From positions 62,001 to 126,000 of the forward strand of contig NZ_SGWQ01000011.1 of NCBI RefSeq assembly GCF_004216555.1: a DNA stretch of 64,000 bases, read 5' to 3'. Made by a program: the position numbers and the translations under genes. Shown here one piece after another: positions 9,401 through 22,700 of this stretch. The DNA comes from Herbihabitans rhizosphaerae. GTDB lineage: Bacteria > Actinomycetota > Actinomycetes > Mycobacteriales > Pseudonocardiaceae. The notes under the pieces were generated by a model. It was given only the letters and a program-made list of their open reading frames with translations. It was not told the origin of the DNA and did not search any database. How positions within the stretch are numbered: the first letter of the stretch is position 1; every line of letters starts with the position of its first letter.

Positions 9401-12400
9401 CACGGCGGGGTCGCGCTGCAGGTCGTCGTGGGCGAGGCGGACGAGTCCGGCCGGCGCACCGTCGCGGTGCACTCGCGGCCGGAGGACACCGACGACATCT
9501 GGACGACGCACGCCACCGGTCTGCTCGGTACCGGCACGTCGGCCGGCGCGGAGTTGGTCGAATGGCCACCGGCCGGTGCGGAAACCGTTGATCTGCAAGG
9601 CTTGTACGAGCGGATGGCCGGCGAGGGCTACGGCTACGGGCCGGTCTTCCAGGGGCTGCGCTCGGCGTGGCGAGTTCCTGCCTCCGGCGCCGGCGGGCGT
9701 GGCAACGGCGAGGAGGTGTACGCCGAGGTCGCGCTGCCCGATGGCGCCGACGCGGCGGAGTTCGGGCTGCACCCGGCGCTGCTGGACGCGGTGCTGCACG
9801 CGCTGGACCTGGTGGACGGTGGTTCCAACGGCGACGGCATGCGGCTGCCGTTCGCGTGGACGGGCGTGACCCTGCACGCGGCTGGCGCGTCGTCGCTGCG
9901 GGTGCGGCTGGCCAAGGCCGATGACGGCGTGCGGTTCGACATCGCGGACGCCGCCGGCGCGCCGGTCGCGTCGGTGCGGTCGCTGGTCGTGCGGGAGCTG
10001 TCGCCGGAGTCGTTGCGCTCCGGTGGAAACGACTCGCTCTACCGTCTCGAGTGGACGGAGGTGTCCGCTGCGCGTGGCGAGGTGCCACAGACGGTGGTGC
10101 ACAGGGTGGAGTCCATTGTGGACTCCACTGGGGACGGCGTGCCCACCGCCACGCGGGAGGCCGTGAACGGTGTGCTCACGGCGATCCAGGAGTTCCTGGC
10201 CGCTGACGCGGCTGAGGACTCGCGGCTGGTCGTGGTGACTCGCGACGGCGAGCTGTCGCACGCCGCCGTGCACGGGCTGGTTCGCGCCGCGCAGGCGGAG
10301 AACCCGGACCGCCTGGTCCTGGTCAGCTCCGACGACGCGCCGGCGGATCTGCTCGCCACGGCGATCGCGAGCGGCGAGCCGGAGCTGGCCGTACGCGAGG
10401 GACGGGTGCTCGCGCCCCGTCTGGTCCGCGACCAGTCCACCTCGGGTTCGCCGAACTTCGGTGACACGGTGTTGATCACGGGCGGAACCGGTGGCCTTGG
10501 TGCGCTGGTGGCGCGTCATCTCGTTGCGGTGCACGGAGTTCAACGTTTGGTGCTGACCTCGCGGCGGGGGCTCGACGCTCCTGGTGCGGTCGAGTTGCGC
10601 GATGAGCTGATCGGTCTGGGTGCCGATGCGATTGTCGCTGCCTGCGATGTCTCCGACCGGGACGCGGTCGCAACGTTGCTTTCGGAGCACCCGGTGAACG
10701 CAATTGTGCACACCGCCGGTGTCCTCGACGACGGTCTGATCGCATCACTCACACCCGAGCGCATCGACACGGTGCTGCGGCCGAAGGTGGACGCGGCGTG
10801 GCACTTGCACGAGCTGGCCGGTGAGCTGTCCGCGTTCGTGGTGTTCTCCTCGGTCGCCGGTACGTTCGGTGGTGCGGGTCAGGGCAACTACGCGGCGGCG
10901 AACGGGTTCCTGGACGCGCTCGCCGAGCACCGGCGGGCCGCCGGACAGCCGGCGCACGCGCTGGCCTGGGGCCTGTGGGCAGGCGCCGGCATGGGCAGCT
11001 CGCTGGCCGAGGCCGACCTGCTGCGGGCCGCGCGGGACGGTCTGCCCGCGGTGTCCCAGGAGGACGGCCTTGCGCTGTTCGACCGCGCGCTGACCGCGGA
11101 CGGTGGCGCGCTGCTGCCACTGCCACTGGACCTGAACGCGTTGCGCACCAAGGGAAGCGCGTTGCCGTCCGTGCTGCGCGGGCTGGTGCGCGTGCCGGCA
11201 CGGCGTGCCGCGGCGGCGGCCGTGGTCGCCGGTGACACGTCCCGCCTGGACGAGCGCGAGCTGCTGAACCTGGTGCGCACGCACGTGGCCGCCGTACTCG
11301 GACACGCCTCCGGCGACGCGGTGGAACCGTCGCGCGCGTTCTCCGAGCTGGGCTTCGACTCGCTGGCCGCGGTGGAGCTGCGCAACCGGCTGAACGCCGC
11401 GACCGGCCTCCGGCTGCCGGCGACGCTGGTTTTCGACTACCCCACAACGGTTTCACTGGCCGAGCACATCGGCACCGAGCTGTTCGGCGGAGTGACCGCC
11501 ACGCGCACGACGACCGTGGCCGCCTCGGACGACGAGCCGATCGCGATCGTGGGCATGGCCTGCCGGTACCCGGGCGGCGTGTCCAACCCTGACGACCTGT
11601 GGCGGCTCGTCGCGGACGGCCGCGACGGGATCGGCCCGTTCCCGACCGACCGCGGCTGGGACATCGAGGGCATGTACGACGTGGACCCCGACCGGGAGGG
11701 CAAGAGCTCCACCCGCGAGGGCGGATTCCTGTACGACGCGACGGAATTCGACGCCGAGTTCTTCGGGATCAGCCCGCGTGAGGCGCAGGGTATGGACCCG
11801 CAGCAGCGGCTGTTGCTGGAGACGTCCTGGGAGGCGTTCGAGCGCGCGGGCATCGACCCGCACACGGTGCGCGGCAGCCGCACGGGCGTGTTCGCCGGCG
11901 TGATGTACCACGACTACGGCGCACGGCTGACCAGCATCCCCGAGGAGGTCGCCGGCTACATCGGCAACGGCAGCCTCGGCTCGGTCGTGTCCGGCCGGGT
12001 CGCCTACGCGCTCGGCCTTGAGGGCCCGGCCGTCACGGTGGACACGGCGTGCTCGTCGTCGCTGGTCGCGTTGCACTGGGCGATCTCGGCGTTGCGCCGT
12101 GGCGAGTGCACCATGGCGCTGGCCGGCGGTGTCACCGTGATGTCCACTGTGGACACGTTCGTGGACTTCTCGCGGCAGCGCGGGCTCTCCTCGGACGGCC
12201 GGTGCAGGTCGTTCTCCGACGAGGCGGACGGCACCGGCTGGGGCGAGGGCGTCGGCATGCTCGTGGTCGAGCGGCTGTCCGACGCGCGTCGCAACGGACA
12301 CCCCGTTCTCGCAATAGTGCGCGGCAGTGCGACAAACCAGGACGGTGCGAGCAACGGTCTGACCGCGCCCAACGGCCCATCGCAACAGCGGGTGATCCAG

Positions 12401-15400
12401 GACGCGCTCGCCACCGCCGGCCTCACGACCGCCGATGTGGACGCGGTCGAGGCGCACGGCACCGGCACCGCCCTCGGCGACCCGATCGAGGCGCAGGCGC
12501 TGCTGGCCACCTACGGCCAGACTCGCTCCGGCGATCCGCTGTGGCTCGGCTCGATCAAGTCCAACATCGGCCACACGCAGGCCGCCGCAGGTGTCGCGGG
12601 AATCATCAAGATGGTTCAGGCGATCCGGCACGGCACGCTGCCGAGCACGCTGCACGTGGACCAGCCGTCGTCCAAGATCGACTGGACCGAGGGCGCTGTC
12701 GAGCTGCTGGCCGAGTCCCGCGAGTGGCCGGCGCTGGACCGGCCGCGCCGGGCCGCGGTGTCCAGCTTTGGTATTTCCGGCACCAACGCACACGTGATCA
12801 TCGAGCAGGCCGACCCCGAGCCGGTGTCCGAAGTGGATGGACGCCCGGACGGACGTACGGCCGGCCCGGTGCCGGTGGTGCTGTCCGCCAGGACGACCGA
12901 CGCGATCGCCGGACAGGCCGCCCGTCTGTCCACTGTGGACGCCGAGCCGCTGGACATCGGCTACTCGACCGCGACCACCCGGGCCGCGTTGGAGCACCGC
13001 GCGGCCGTCGTCGCCGCGAACCGCGACGAGCTGGCCACCGCGTTGGAGGCGCTGGCCGAGGGACGCACGGCGCCCGGGATCGTGCGCGGCACGGTCTCCG
13101 ACGGCCGGCTCGCGGCCCTGTTCACCGGCCAGGGCGCACAGCGCATCGACATGGGATCCGCGCTGTACCAACGGTTCCCGGCGTACGCCGAGGCGTTCGA
13201 CGCCGTGTGCGAGCGGATCGACAAGCACCTGGACCGCCCGCTGCGCGAGGTGGTGTGGCGCGGCAAGCGGGGCGCGAAGAAGCGCCTCGACCAGACCGGC
13301 TACACCCAGCCGGCGTTGTTCGCCGTCGAGGTGGCGCTCTACCGGCTGTACGAGTCGTGGGGCATCACGCCGGACCTGCTGGCCGGTCACTCGATCGGGG
13401 AGTTGGCGGCGGCACACGTGGCCGGCGTGCTCACCCTGGACGACGCGACCACCCTGGTGGCGGCACGCGGACGGCTGATGCAGGCGCTGCCCGAGGGTGG
13501 CGCGATGATCGCCGTCCAGGCGACCGAGGACGAGGTCGCGCCGCTGCTCATCGACGGTGTGAGCATCGCGGCGGTGAACGGCCCGACGTCCGTGGTGATC
13601 TCCGGTGAGGAGGCCGCCGCGCTGGTGGTCGCCGAGCAGGTGAAGGCGTTGGGGCGCAAGACGAAGCGGCTCACCGTGTCGCACGCGTTCCACTCGCCGC
13701 TGATGGAGCCGATGCTGGACGAGTTCCGTGCGGTCGCGGCCACGCTGACCTACCACGAGCCGCGCATCCCGATCGTCTCCACGGTCACCGGTGCGCTGGC
13801 GAGTGCGGACGAGTTGCGCGACCCGGAGTACTGGGTGAACCAGGTGCGGGCCGCCGTGCGGTTCGCCGACGCCGCCCGCGCGCTGCACGACGCCGGTGTC
13901 ACCACGTTCGTCGAGTTCGGGCCGGACGCCGTGCTCACCGCGATGGCGCAGGAGTCGATCGACATCGACGATCCGGCCGGGCTGGCCTTCGCGTCCGCCC
14001 TGCGCCGCGACCGGGACGAGGAGGTCGAGGTGCTGACCGCGCTGGCGTACCTGAACACACGTGGTGTCTCCGTCGACTGGCGACGGTTCTACGCCGATTC
14101 GGGCGCGCGGCGGGTCGAGCTGCCCACCTACGCGTTCCAGCACTCGCGGTACTGGCTGGACGCCGGTTCGCCGACCGGTGACGCCGTCCACTTCGGACTG
14201 ACCGACGCGGGTCACCCGCTGCTCAAGGCGATCGTCGGGCTGCCGGACGGCGACGGTGTGCTGCTCACCGGGCGGCTATCGCTGCGCACTCACCCGTGGC
14301 TCGGCGACCACCGCGTGCGGGGCACCGTGCTGGTGCCGGGCACCGGGTTGGTCGAGCTGGCGGTGCACGCCGGTGACCAGGTCGGCGCGGCCACGCTGGA
14401 GGAGTTGACCCTGTCCGCGCCGCTGATCGTGCCGGAGCAGGGCGGGCTCGCCGTGCGGGTCGTGGTCGGGTCGCGGCAGGAGTCGGGCGACCGGACGGTG
14501 GAGATCCAGTCCCAGATGGACGGTGCTACCGAGTGGATCACGCACGGGGCCGGCGTGCTCACCGAGGCGGTCGAGGAGCCGGCCGACCTGACCGCGTGGC
14601 CGCCGCCGGGTGCCGAGCCGATCGACACCGACGGCGCCTACGACCGACTGGCCGACCAGGGTTACGGCTACGGGCCGACGTTCCAGGGTCTTCGTGCCGC
14701 GTGGCGCAAGGACGGCGAGGTGTTCGCCGAGGTCGCGCTGCCGGACGAGGCGGTGGCCGACGCGGCGAAGTTCGGCCTGCACCCGGCGCTGCTGGACGCG
14801 GCCATGCACGCCGACCTGCTGGACGAGGAGGCGGCGGCCGCCGCGGGTGGCACCCGGCTGCCGTTCGCGTGGACCGGCGTGACGTTGCACGCGACGGGTG
14901 CTGCCACGATCCGGGTGCGGCACACGCCGCTCGGGGACGACGGTGCCACCGCGATCACGGTCGCCGACGCCACCGGTGCTCCGGTGGCCACGATCCGCTC
15001 GCTGGTCGCCCGCGCGGTGACCGCCGAGCAACTGGCCGCCCGCGACCCGCTCTACCGTCTCGAGTGGACGGACGCGCCGGCCGGCGGAGAAGCGCCGGCC
15101 GAGGTCCACCGCGTCGGTCCGGCCGCCGGCGAGCTGCCGGGGTCGGTGCACACGGTGGTCACGGAAACCCTTGCCGCACTGCGTAAGTGGCTCGCCGGCG
15201 AGCAGCCCGAGGACGCGCGGCTGGCCGTGCTGTACGACGGTGAGGACCTCGCCGCCGCACCGGTGGCCGGCCTGGTGCGGGCGGCTCAGGCCGAACAGCC
15301 AGGGCGCATCGTGCTGGTGGACACCGACGACGTCGATCAGGTCCCGGCGGCGCTGGCCGCCGACGAGCCCGAGGTGTCGATCCGCGACGGCAAGGTCCGG

Positions 15401-16756
15401 GTGCCACGCCTGGCCCGCGCACCACAGTCCGCGGTGGACAGCCCGGTGGACCCGGAGCGGACCGTGCTGATCACCGGCGGAACCGGTGGGCTTGGCGGCA
15501 TCGTCGCCCGGCACCTGGTCGCCGAGCACGGCGTCAAGCACCTGCTGCTCACCTCGCGCCGTGGTGCGGACGCACCGGGTGCGGCCGAGTTGCGCGACGA
15601 GCTGACCGAGGCCGGTGCCACCGTGACGATCGCCGCGTGCGACGTCTCCGATCGCGACGCGGTCGCCGAACTGCTGGACGGCGTGGACCTCACCGCGGTG
15701 GTGCACACCGCCGGTGTCGCGGACAACGCGGTGCTCGGCTCGCTCACCCCCGAGCAGGTCGAGCGGGTGCTGCGGCCCAAGGTGGACGCGGCGTGGCACC
15801 TGCACGAGCTGACCGAGAACCTGGACGCGTTCGTGCTGTTCTCCTCCTCCGCCACGGTGCTCGCCGCGGCCGGTCAGGCGAACTACGCGGCGGCCAACGT
15901 GTTCCTGGATTCCCTTGCCCGCCACCGCAAGGCGCTCGGGCTGCCGGCGACCTCGCTGGCCTGGGGACTCTGGGGCGGTGACGCCGGCATGGGCGCCGAC
16001 CTGGCCGACGTGGACCTGCAGCGGCTGGCCCGTCAGGGCATGCCGGCGATGTCCACGCAGGATTCGCTGGCCATGCTGGACGACGCGTTGCGCTCCGACG
16101 AGCCGGTGCTGGTGCCGGTCAAGCTGGACATCGCAACGTTGCGATCGCGGGCCGATGGTGTGCCCGCAACGTTGCGCGGCCTGGTTCGCACCACCGCCCG
16201 TCGCAACGTTGCGACGGCCGGCGGCGGCACCGATCGCACGCTGGCCGAGCGGCTGGACGGACTGTCCACCGTGGAGCAGGACCGGCTGTTGCTGGACACC
16301 GTGCGCACCAACGTGGCGACGGTGCTCGGCTACGCCGGACCGGAGGCGGTCGAGCCGGGCAAGGCGTTCAGCGAGATGGGCTTCGACTCGCTGGCCTCCG
16401 TCGAGCTGCGCAACCTGCTCAACGCGGCGACCGGTATGCGGCTGCCCGCGACGCTGGTGTTCGACAACCCGACCAGCGCCGCCGTCGCGGCGTTCCTCAA
16501 GGAGGAAATCCAGCCACGCCAAGGAGATCCGGCGCAGCCGGTGCTCGCCGAGGTGGACCGGCTGGAGTCCGCGCTGGCCGCCGCGACCGACCTCAACGGC
16601 GATCACGCCAGGGTCACCGCGCGGCTGGAGGCACTGCTGCGCAGGTGGCGAGACCAGGAAACCCAGGGCAACGACGGCGCCGACGAGGCGGATCTCGACG
16701 ACGCCACCGACGACGAGCTGTTCAGCATGTTGGACAGCGAGCTGGGCACCTCATGA
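6419..16756 (+). CDS. Type I modular PKS, two modules (KS-AT-DH-KR-ACP x2)
   Basis: 3445 residues, GTG start. An N-terminal coiled-coil docking helix (1-33) precedes module A: KS (34-460, Cys206), AT (about 560-865, GHSIGE Ser650, HAFH 747-750: malonyl-specific), DH (about 919-1190, HxxxGxxxxP from His952, Asp1123), KR (about 1350-1600, LDD 1436-1438 for B-type, Tyr1491) and ACP (Ser1648). Module B: KS (from 1706, Cys1878), AT (Ser2325, HAFH 2422-2425: malonyl), DH (His2631), KR (Tyr3156) and ACP (Ser3324). Module B's KR reads ADN (3101-3103) where LDD is expected. Both modules should make a double bond. The C-terminus (after about 3375) is a helical, acidic docking tail ending [13 protein letters not shown], which fits the helix that starts the next protein. 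It lies 37 bp before the next PKS gene in one operon. Confidence 0.97.
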   Translation: MDNEEKLLEYLKRATADLREARRRLREAERREREPIAIVGMSCRFPGGVRNPVELWELLADGRDAVGPFPSDRGWDVENLYDPDPDKPGKSYARDGAFLSGAMDFDPAFFGISPREALAMDPQQRLLLETSWEAFESAGIDPANARGTKTGVFAGLMYHDHFTRLRDVPDDLDGYLDNGSSASIASGRVAYTLGLEGPAVTVDTACSSSLVSLHWAVQALRQEQCSLALAGGVTVMSTPATFIEFSRQRGLSVDGRCKAFSDEADGTGWGEGAAVLLLERLSDAQRNGHRVLAVIRGSAINSDGASSGLTAPNGPSQQRVIRDALANSGLQPSDVDAVEAHGTGTKLGDPIEAHALLATYGKERAGEDPLWLGSIKSNLGHTQAAAGVAGVMKMVLAMRHGTLPRTLHAEQPSSQVDWTAGAVELLQDTIDWPEREAPRRAGVSSFGISGTNAHVIIEQAPVEDEPAEEVTEPAPRVDTDVVPWLVSAKTADGLVAQAERLASFVDDQRPVDVGYSLATARAALEHRAVVVGADRDELVAGLRSVAAGTGTTGTVHEAKLAFLFTGQGAQRLGMGQELYDSFGAFADAFDDVCERIDKHLDRPLRDVIWNDDTALSQTGYTQPALFAVEVALYRLVESWGVVPDFLAGHSIGELAAAHVAGVLSLDDACALVAARGRLMQELPAGGAMVAVQATEDEVAPLLTDGVSIAAINGPNSVVVSGEEAAVRAIVEHVSSLGRKTKRLTVSHAFHSPLMEPMLDGFREVAAGLTFTAPSIPIVSTLTGAPAKADELTDPEYWVRHVREAVRFRDAISTLESEGVTVFAEIGPDGVLTAAGQDCVEGIATFTPLQRKDFDEIATLSSGVGALHTRGVSVDWPAVFAGRGAEVVDLPTYAFQRDRYWLDAGNTVGDASGFGLTPAEHPLLGGVLGRPDTGELALTGRLSVSTHPWLADHVISGAILLPGTAFVELAIRAGDQVGCTELEELTLAAPLVLPEHGGVALQVVVGEADESGRRTVAVHSRPEDTDDIWTTHATGLLGTGTSAGAELVEWPPAGAETVDLQGLYERMAGEGYGYGPVFQGLRSAWRVPASGAGGRGNGEEVYAEVALPDGADAAEFGLHPALLDAVLHALDLVDGGSNGDGMRLPFAWTGVTLHAAGASSLRVRLAKADDGVRFDIADAAGAPVASVRSLVVRELSPESLRSGGNDSLYRLEWTEVSAARGEVPQTVVHRVESIVDSTGDGVPTATREAVNGVLTAIQEFLAADAAEDSRLVVVTRDGELSHAAVHGLVRAAQAENPDRLVLVSSDDAPADLLATAIASGEPELAVREGRVLAPRLVRDQSTSGSPNFGDTVLITGGTGGLGALVARHLVAVHGVQRLVLTSRRGLDAPGAVELRDELIGLGADAIVAACDVSDRDAVATLLSEHPVNAIVHTAGVLDDGLIASLTPERIDTVLRPKVDAAWHLHELAGELSAFVVFSSVAGTFGGAGQGNYAAANGFLDALAEHRRAAGQPAHALAWGLWAGAGMGSSLAEADLLRAARDGLPAVSQEDGLALFDRALTADGGALLPLPLDLNALRTKGSALPSVLRGLVRVPARRAAAAAVVAGDTSRLDERELLNLVRTHVAAVLGHASGDAVEPSRAFSELGFDSLAAVELRNRLNAATGLRLPATLVFDYPTTVSLAEHIGTELFGGVTATRTTTVAASDDEPIAIVGMACRYPGGVSNPDDLWRLVADGRDGIGPFPTDRGWDIEGMYDVDPDREGKSSTREGGFLYDATEFDAEFFGISPREAQGMDPQQRLLLETSWEAFERAGIDPHTVRGSRTGVFAGVMYHDYGARLTSIPEEVAGYIGNGSLGSVVSGRVAYALGLEGPAVTVDTACSSSLVALHWAISALRRGECTMALAGGVTVMSTVDTFVDFSRQRGLSSDGRCRSFSDEADGTGWGEGVGMLVVERLSDARRNGHPVLAIVRGSATNQDGASNGLTAPNGPSQQRVIQDALATAGLTTADVDAVEAHGTGTALGDPIEAQALLATYGQTRSGDPLWLGSIKSNIGHTQAAAGVAGIIKMVQAIRHGTLPSTLHVDQPSSKIDWTEGAVELLAESREWPALDRPRRAAVSSFGISGTNAHVIIEQADPEPVSEVDGRPDGRTAGPVPVVLSARTTDAIAGQAARLSTVDAEPLDIGYSTATTRAALEHRAAVVAANRDELATALEALAEGRTAPGIVRGTVSDGRLAALFTGQGAQRIDMGSALYQRFPAYAEAFDAVCERIDKHLDRPLREVVWRGKRGAKKRLDQTGYTQPALFAVEVALYRLYESWGITPDLLAGHSIGELAAAHVAGVLTLDDATTLVAARGRLMQALPEGGAMIAVQATEDEVAPLLIDGVSIAAVNGPTSVVISGEEAAALVVAEQVKALGRKTKRLTVSHAFHSPLMEPMLDEFRAVAATLTYHEPRIPIVSTVTGALASADELRDPEYWVNQVRAAVRFADAARALHDAGVTTFVEFGPDAVLTAMAQESIDIDDPAGLAFASALRRDRDEEVEVLTALAYLNTRGVSVDWRRFYADSGARRVELPTYAFQHSRYWLDAGSPTGDAVHFGLTDAGHPLLKAIVGLPDGDGVLLTGRLSLRTHPWLGDHRVRGTVLVPGTGLVELAVHAGDQVGAATLEELTLSAPLIVPEQGGLAVRVVVGSRQESGDRTVEIQSQMDGATEWITHGAGVLTEAVEEPADLTAWPPPGAEPIDTDGAYDRLADQGYGYGPTFQGLRAAWRKDGEVFAEVALPDEAVADAAKFGLHPALLDAAMHADLLDEEAAAAAGGTRLPFAWTGVTLHATGAATIRVRHTPLGDDGATAITVADATGAPVATIRSLVARAVTAEQLAARDPLYRLEWTDAPAGGEAPAEVHRVGPAAGELPGSVHTVVTETLAALRKWLAGEQPEDARLAVLYDGEDLAAAPVAGLVRAAQAEQPGRIVLVDTDDVDQVPAALAADEPEVSIRDGKVRVPRLARAPQSAVDSPVDPERTVLITGGTGGLGGIVARHLVAEHGVKHLLLTSRRGADAPGAAELRDELTEAGATVTIAACDVSDRDAVAELLDGVDLTAVVHTAGVADNAVLGSLTPEQVERVLRPKVDAAWHLHELTENLDAFVLFSSSATVLAAAGQANYAAANVFLDSLARHRKALGLPATSLAWGLWGGDAGMGADLADVDLQRLARQGMPAMSTQDSLAMLDDALRSDEPVLVPVKLDIATLRSRADGVPATLRGLVRTTARRNVATAGGGTDRTLAERLDGLSTVEQDRLLLDTVRTNVATVLGYAGPEAVEPGKAFSEMGFDSLASVELRNLLNAATGMRLPATLVFDNPTSAAVAAFLKEEIQPRQGDPAQPVLAEVDRLESALAAATDLNGDHARVTARLEALLRRWRDQETQGNDGADEADLDDATDDELFSMLDSELGTS

Positions 16757-16792
16757 TCACAAGTCCCGACGGCCGCGAGGTTGGTAGCACCG

Positions 16793-19700
16793 ATGGCGAA
16801 TGACGACAAACTCCGCGACTACCTGAAGCGTGCGACCGCCGACCTGCAGCAGACCAGGCGGCGGCTGCGCGAGGTGGAAGAACGTGACCGCGAGCCGATC
16901 GCGATCGTCGGAATGGGCTGCCGGTACCCGGGTGGGGTGACCACGCCGGAGGACCTGTGGGACCTCGTCGCGAACGGCGTGGACGCGATCTCGGACTTCC
17001 CGTCCGACCGCGGCTGGGACACCGACCGGATCTTCGACCCGGAGCCGGACCAGGAGGGCAAGACCTACACCCGGCGCGGCGGTTTCCTCGACGGGGCCGG
17101 GGAGTTCGACGCCGGGTTCTTCGGGATCAGCCCGCGCGAGGCGCAGCTCACCGACCCGCAGCAGCGGCTGCTGCTGGAGGTCTCGTGGGAGGCGTTCGAG
17201 CGCGCCGGTATCGACCCGGCGACCGTGAAGGGTTCGCCGACCGGTGTGTTCGCCGGCCTGATGTACCACGAGTACGAGGGCAACAGCCCGTCCGGCAGTC
17301 TCGTCTCCGGCCGGGTGGCGTACAGCTTCGGGCTGGAGGGCCCGGCGGTCACCGTCGACACCGCGTGCTCCTCGTCGCTGGTCGCGATGCACCTCGCGGT
17401 GCGGTCATTGCGATCGGGGGAGTGCACGCTGGCACTGGCCGGCGGTGTGGCCGTGATGTCCACGCCGGACATCTTCGTGGAGTTCAGCGCGCAGCGTGGG
17501 CTCGCTCCGGACGGACGGTGCAAGGCGTTCGGCGCCGGCGCGGACGGCGCCGGCTGGTCCGAGGGCGCCGGCATGCTGGTGCTGGAGCGGTTGTCCGACG
17601 CGAAGCGCAACGGCCACCCCATTTTCGCAATTGTGCGCGGCACGGCGGTGAATCAGGACGGCGCGTCCAACGGGCTCACCGCACCGAACGGCCCGTCGCA
17701 ACGGCGGGTCATCCGCGCGGCGCTCACCGACGCCGGCCTCGAACCGTCCGACGTGGACGCGGTCGAGGCGCACGGCACCGGCACCTCGCTCGGCGATCCC
17801 ATTGAGGCACAAGCACTTCTGGCCACCTACGGGCAGGACCGGGACGAGCCGCTGTGGCTCGGCTCGATCAAGTCCAACATCGGTCACCCGCAGTCGGCGG
17901 CCGGTGTCGCCGGTGTCATCAAGGTCGCGATGGCGTTGCGCAACGGCCTGCTGCCGAAGACGTTGCACGCCGACGAGCCGTCGCCGCACGTCGACTGGTC
18001 CGCCGGCAACGTTGCGCTGCTGACCGAGGAGCAGGCATGGCCGGAGCGTGACCGGCCACGTCGCGCCGCGGTGTCCTCGTTCGGGCTCAGTGGCACCAAC
18101 GCGCACGTGATCATCGAGCAGCCGGAGCCGGCCGGGGAGCCGGCCGAGGGCGCCTGGCCGCAGGACGTGCCGGTGCCGCTGCTGGTGTCCGCGCGGGACG
18201 CGCAAGGCCTTGCCGCACAGGCGAAGCAGCTCGAATCGACTACCCACGCCGACCTCGCCGACCTGGGCTTCTCGCTGGCCACAACGCGATCGGCACTGGA
18301 GTACCGGGCGGCCGTGCTGGCCACCGACGCGGACTCGGCCGCACGCGGGCTGGCCGCGCTGGCCGCCGGTGACGCGGCACCTGGTGTCCTCAGTGGACGG
18401 ACGGACGAAGGCCTGACCGCGTTCCTGTTCACCGGCCAGGGCGCGCAGCGCGCCGGTATGGGACGCGAGCTGAGCACGGCGTTCCCCGCCTACGCGACCG
18501 CGTTCGAGGAGATCTGTGCCGCGTTCGACGAGCACCTGGACCGTCCGCTGGCCGAGGTCATCGACGACGAACTCGTGCACCAGACGGCCTACACCCAGGC
18601 GGCGCTGTTCGCCGTGGAGGTGGCGCTGTTCCGCCTTGTCGAGTCGTGGGGCATCCGTCCGGACTACGTGATGGGTCACTCGATCGGCGAACTGGCGGCC
18701 GCCCACGTCTCCGGCGTGCTCACCCTCGCCGACGCGGCGAAGCTGGTGACCACCCGCGGCCGGTTGATGCAGTCGCTGCCGACCGGTGGCGCGATGATCG
18801 CCGTGCAGGCCAGCGAGGACGAGGTCACGCCGCTGCTCACCGACCGGGTGGGCATCGCGGGCATCAACGGGCCGCGGTCGCTGGTCGTGTCCGGTGACGA
18901 GGACGCGGCCGCCGCCGTCGGCGAGCACTTCGAGAAGCTGGGCCGCAAGGTCAAGCGGCTGCGGGTGAGCAACGCGTTCCACTCGCCGCGCATGGAGCCG
19001 ATGCTCGAGGAGTTCCGCGACGTCGCACGCGAGGTCTCCTTCGGTGCACCGCAGATCCCGATCGTGTCCAACGTGACCGGTGTGCTGGCCACTCCCGAGG
19101 AGTTGGCGAGCCCCGACTACTGGGCGCGGCACGTGCGGCAGGCCGTGCGGTTCCACGACGGCGTGCGCACGTTGGCCGCCGAGGGTGTCACCCGATACCT
19201 GGAGCTTGGCCCGGACGGTGTGCTCACCAGCATGGCTCGCGAGTGCCTCGACGAGGACACCGCGGTGGTGATCCCGGCAGTCCGGCGGGACCGGCCGGAG
19301 CAGCAGGCGCTGATCGCGGCGATCGCGCAGGCACACGTCAGCGGCGTGCGGGTGGACTGGCCGTCGGTGTTCGCCGGCAGCGGCGCGCGGCGGATCGACC
19401 TGCCGACCTACGCGTTCCAGCGCACCCACTACTGGGCCGACGCGTCGTCGCAGACTTCGGTTGCCGCACAAGAGGATCCGGCCGACACCGCGTTCTGGGA
19501 CGCTGTTGAGCAGCAGGACCTGGACGGCCTCGCGGCCAGCCTGCGGGTGCGCCCGGACGAGCTGGACGGCGTGGTGCCGGCGTTGTCCGCGTGGCGGCGG
19601 CGCCGGCGCGACGAGTCCACTGTGGACTCCTGGCGCTACAAGGTCACCTGGCGTCCGGTCGCCCCGCGCGGCGGTCAGCTCTCCGGTACCTGGATCGTCA

Positions 19701-22700
19701 TCGGTGACGATCAGGTGATCGCCGAGACACTGGCCGAGCGGGGCGTCACCGTGGTGGCGATCGAGGCCGGCCTGGACCGGGCCGCGCTGGCCGAGCGGAT
19801 CGCCGCCGTTGACTCGCCGGCTGGCGTGCTTTCCCTGCCGGGCAACGACTATCTGACCGCCGTGGTGCTCGCCCAGGCGCTCGCCGACACCGGTGTCACC
19901 GCGCCGCTGTGGCTGGCCACGCGCGACGCCGTGGCGGTCGCCGGCGAGACCGTCGACGCCGAGCAGTCCCCGATCTGGGGCCTGGGCACCGTGCTGGCGA
20001 TCGACCAGCCGGACACCTGGGGCGGTCTCATCGACGTGTCCACAGTGGACTCGTCGACCGCCGCTCGGCTGGCCGACGTGCTCGCCTCGAACGTGGACGA
20101 CCAGGTCGCGATTCGGGAGGCCGGCGTGTACGGCCGCCGCCTGGAGCGCGCTCCGCTGGCCGGCGCGCTCCCGAAGCGGCGCTGGAGTCCACAAGGGACG
20201 GTGCTGGTCACCGGTGGCACCGGCGGGGTCGGCTCGCACGTGGCGCGCTGGCTGGCCGACAACGGCGCCGAGCACCTGGTGCTCACCTCGCGCAGGGGCG
20301 CCGACGCGCCGGGTGTGGCCGAACTGGTCGAGGAGCTGGACACCCGGGTCACCGTCGTGGCATGTGATGTCGCCGACCGGGACGCGATCGCAACGTTGCT
20401 CGCCGAGCACCCGCCGAACGCCGTGTTCCACGCGGCCGGTGTGATGCACGCCGACGCCGCCCTGACCGACCTCACCGTCGAGGAGTACGCCGAGCGCGGC
20501 CGGGCCAAGATCGACGGCGCGCGCAACCTGGACGAGTTGCTGGGCGACACGCCGCTGGACGCGTTCGTGCTGTTCTCCTCGGGTGCGGCGGTGTGGGGTG
20601 CGGTGGCACAGGCCGCGTACGGCGGGGCCAACGCGTACCTCGACGGGCTGGCACACGCCCGCCGCGCCCGCGGGCTCGCCGCGACCTCGGTCGCGTGGAG
20701 CACCTGGGGTGGCGGCGGCATGGTCGATGCGGCCATGGACGCCGAGCTGCGTCGCTCCGGCGTGCCGGCCATGGACCCGAGGCTCGCGATCACCGCGCTC
20801 GGCCAGGCACTGGACGCCGGCGAGAGCCACCTGGTGGTCGCCGACATCGAATGGGCGCGCTTCGCGCCGACGTTCACCTTCGCGCGCCGCCGTCCGCTGC
20901 TGGACGCGCTGCCCGAGGCGGCCGAGTCGGCACAGGACAGTGCTGGCGAATCCGCTTTGGTGGCACGGCTTTCCGGCCTCCAGGAGGCGGAGCGCGAGCG
21001 GGTGCTGCTGGACATCGTGCGCACCAGGGTCGCGATGGTGCTCGGCTACGAGGGTGCGAGTGCGGTCGACCCGAGCCGGCCGTTCAAGGACCTCGGGTTC
21101 GACTCGGTGACCTCGGTGGACCTGCGCAACGGACTCACCGAGGCGACCGAGCTGCGGCTGCCGGCGACCATGGTGTTCGACTACCCGACGCCGAAGGCCA
21201 TGGCCCGCTACCTGCTCGACGAGTTGGTGGACGGCTCCGACGCGCCGGTCGAGGCGAGCACCGTTGCGTCCACTGTGGACGACGACCCGATCGCGATCGT
21301 CGGCATGGCGTGCCGGTACCCGGGCGGCGTGCGTTCGCCGGAGGACCTGTGGAACCTGGTCGCGGGCGGCGTCGACGCGATCTCCGAGTTCCCAGCCGAT
21401 CGCGGCTGGGACCTGGAGACCCTGCTGGACGACGACCCGGACAAGCCCGGCACCTGCTACGTGCGGCACGGCGGGTTCGTGCACGACGCCGACGAGTTCG
21501 ACCCGGCGTTCTTCGGTATCTCGCCGCGCGAGGCGCTGGCCATGGATCCGCAGCAGCGGCTCATGCTGGAGACCTCCTGGGAGGCCGTCGAGCGGGCCGG
21601 AATCGACCCGAGTTCCCTTGCCGGACAACAGGTCGGGGTGTTCGCCGGTTCCGGCGGCCAGGACTACTGGGACCTGCTGGCCAACGCGCCGGAGGAGTCG
21701 GAGGCCTACCTCGGCACGGCGAGTGTGGCCGCGGTGATCTCCGGCCGGGTGTCCTACACCCTCGGGCTCACCGGTCCCTCGATGACCGTGGACACGGCGT
21801 GCTCGTCCTCGCTCGTGTCGTTGCACCTGGCCGCACAGTCGTTGCGCAACGGCGAGTGCTCGCTCGCGCTGGCCGGTGGCGTTCTGGTGATGTCGACGCC
21901 CGCGCCGTTCGTGGCGTTCAGCCGGCAGAAGGGTCTGGCACCGGACGGGCGATGCAAGTCGTTCGGCGCCGGCGCGGACGGTGCCGCGTGGTCCGAGGGC
22001 GCCGGCATGGTGCTCCTGGAGCGGTTGTCCGACGCGCGTCGCAACGGGCACCCCGTTCTCGCAATCGTGCGCGGGTCGGCGGTGAACCAGGACGGCGCGT
22101 CCAACGGGCTCACCGCTCCGAACGGTCCGTCGCAGCAGCGGGTGATCCGCGACGCGCTAGCTAACGCGGGGCTGGTGCCGTCGGACGTGGACGCGATCGA
22201 GGCACACGGCACCGGCACCACGCTTGGCGATCCCATTGAGGCACAAGCACTTCTGGCCACCTACGGTCAGGATCGCGCCGGCGAGCCGCTGTGGCTCGGC
22301 TCGATCAAGTCCAACATCGGCCACGCGCAGGCGGCGGCCGGCATCGCGGGCGTGATCAAGACGGTGGAGTCGGTGCGGCACGGTGTGCTGCCGCGAACGT
22401 TGCACGCCGACGAGGCGACGCCGCACGTCGACTGGGAGTCCGGCAACGTTGCGCTGCTGACCGAGCAACGCGAGTGGACGGACACCGGCCGGGCACGTCG
22501 TGCCGGCATCTCGTCGTTCGGCATCAGCGGCACCAACGCGCACGTGATCATCGAGCAGGCGCCGGCCGACGAGCCGGTGGACACCGAGCCGAGGCGCACC
22601 CCGGCGGTGACCCCGTGGCTGGTGTCCGGTCAGAGCGCGAAGGCCGTGCGCGCGCAGGCGGCCAACCTGCTGTCCACTGTGGACGGCGAGGATCCGGTGG

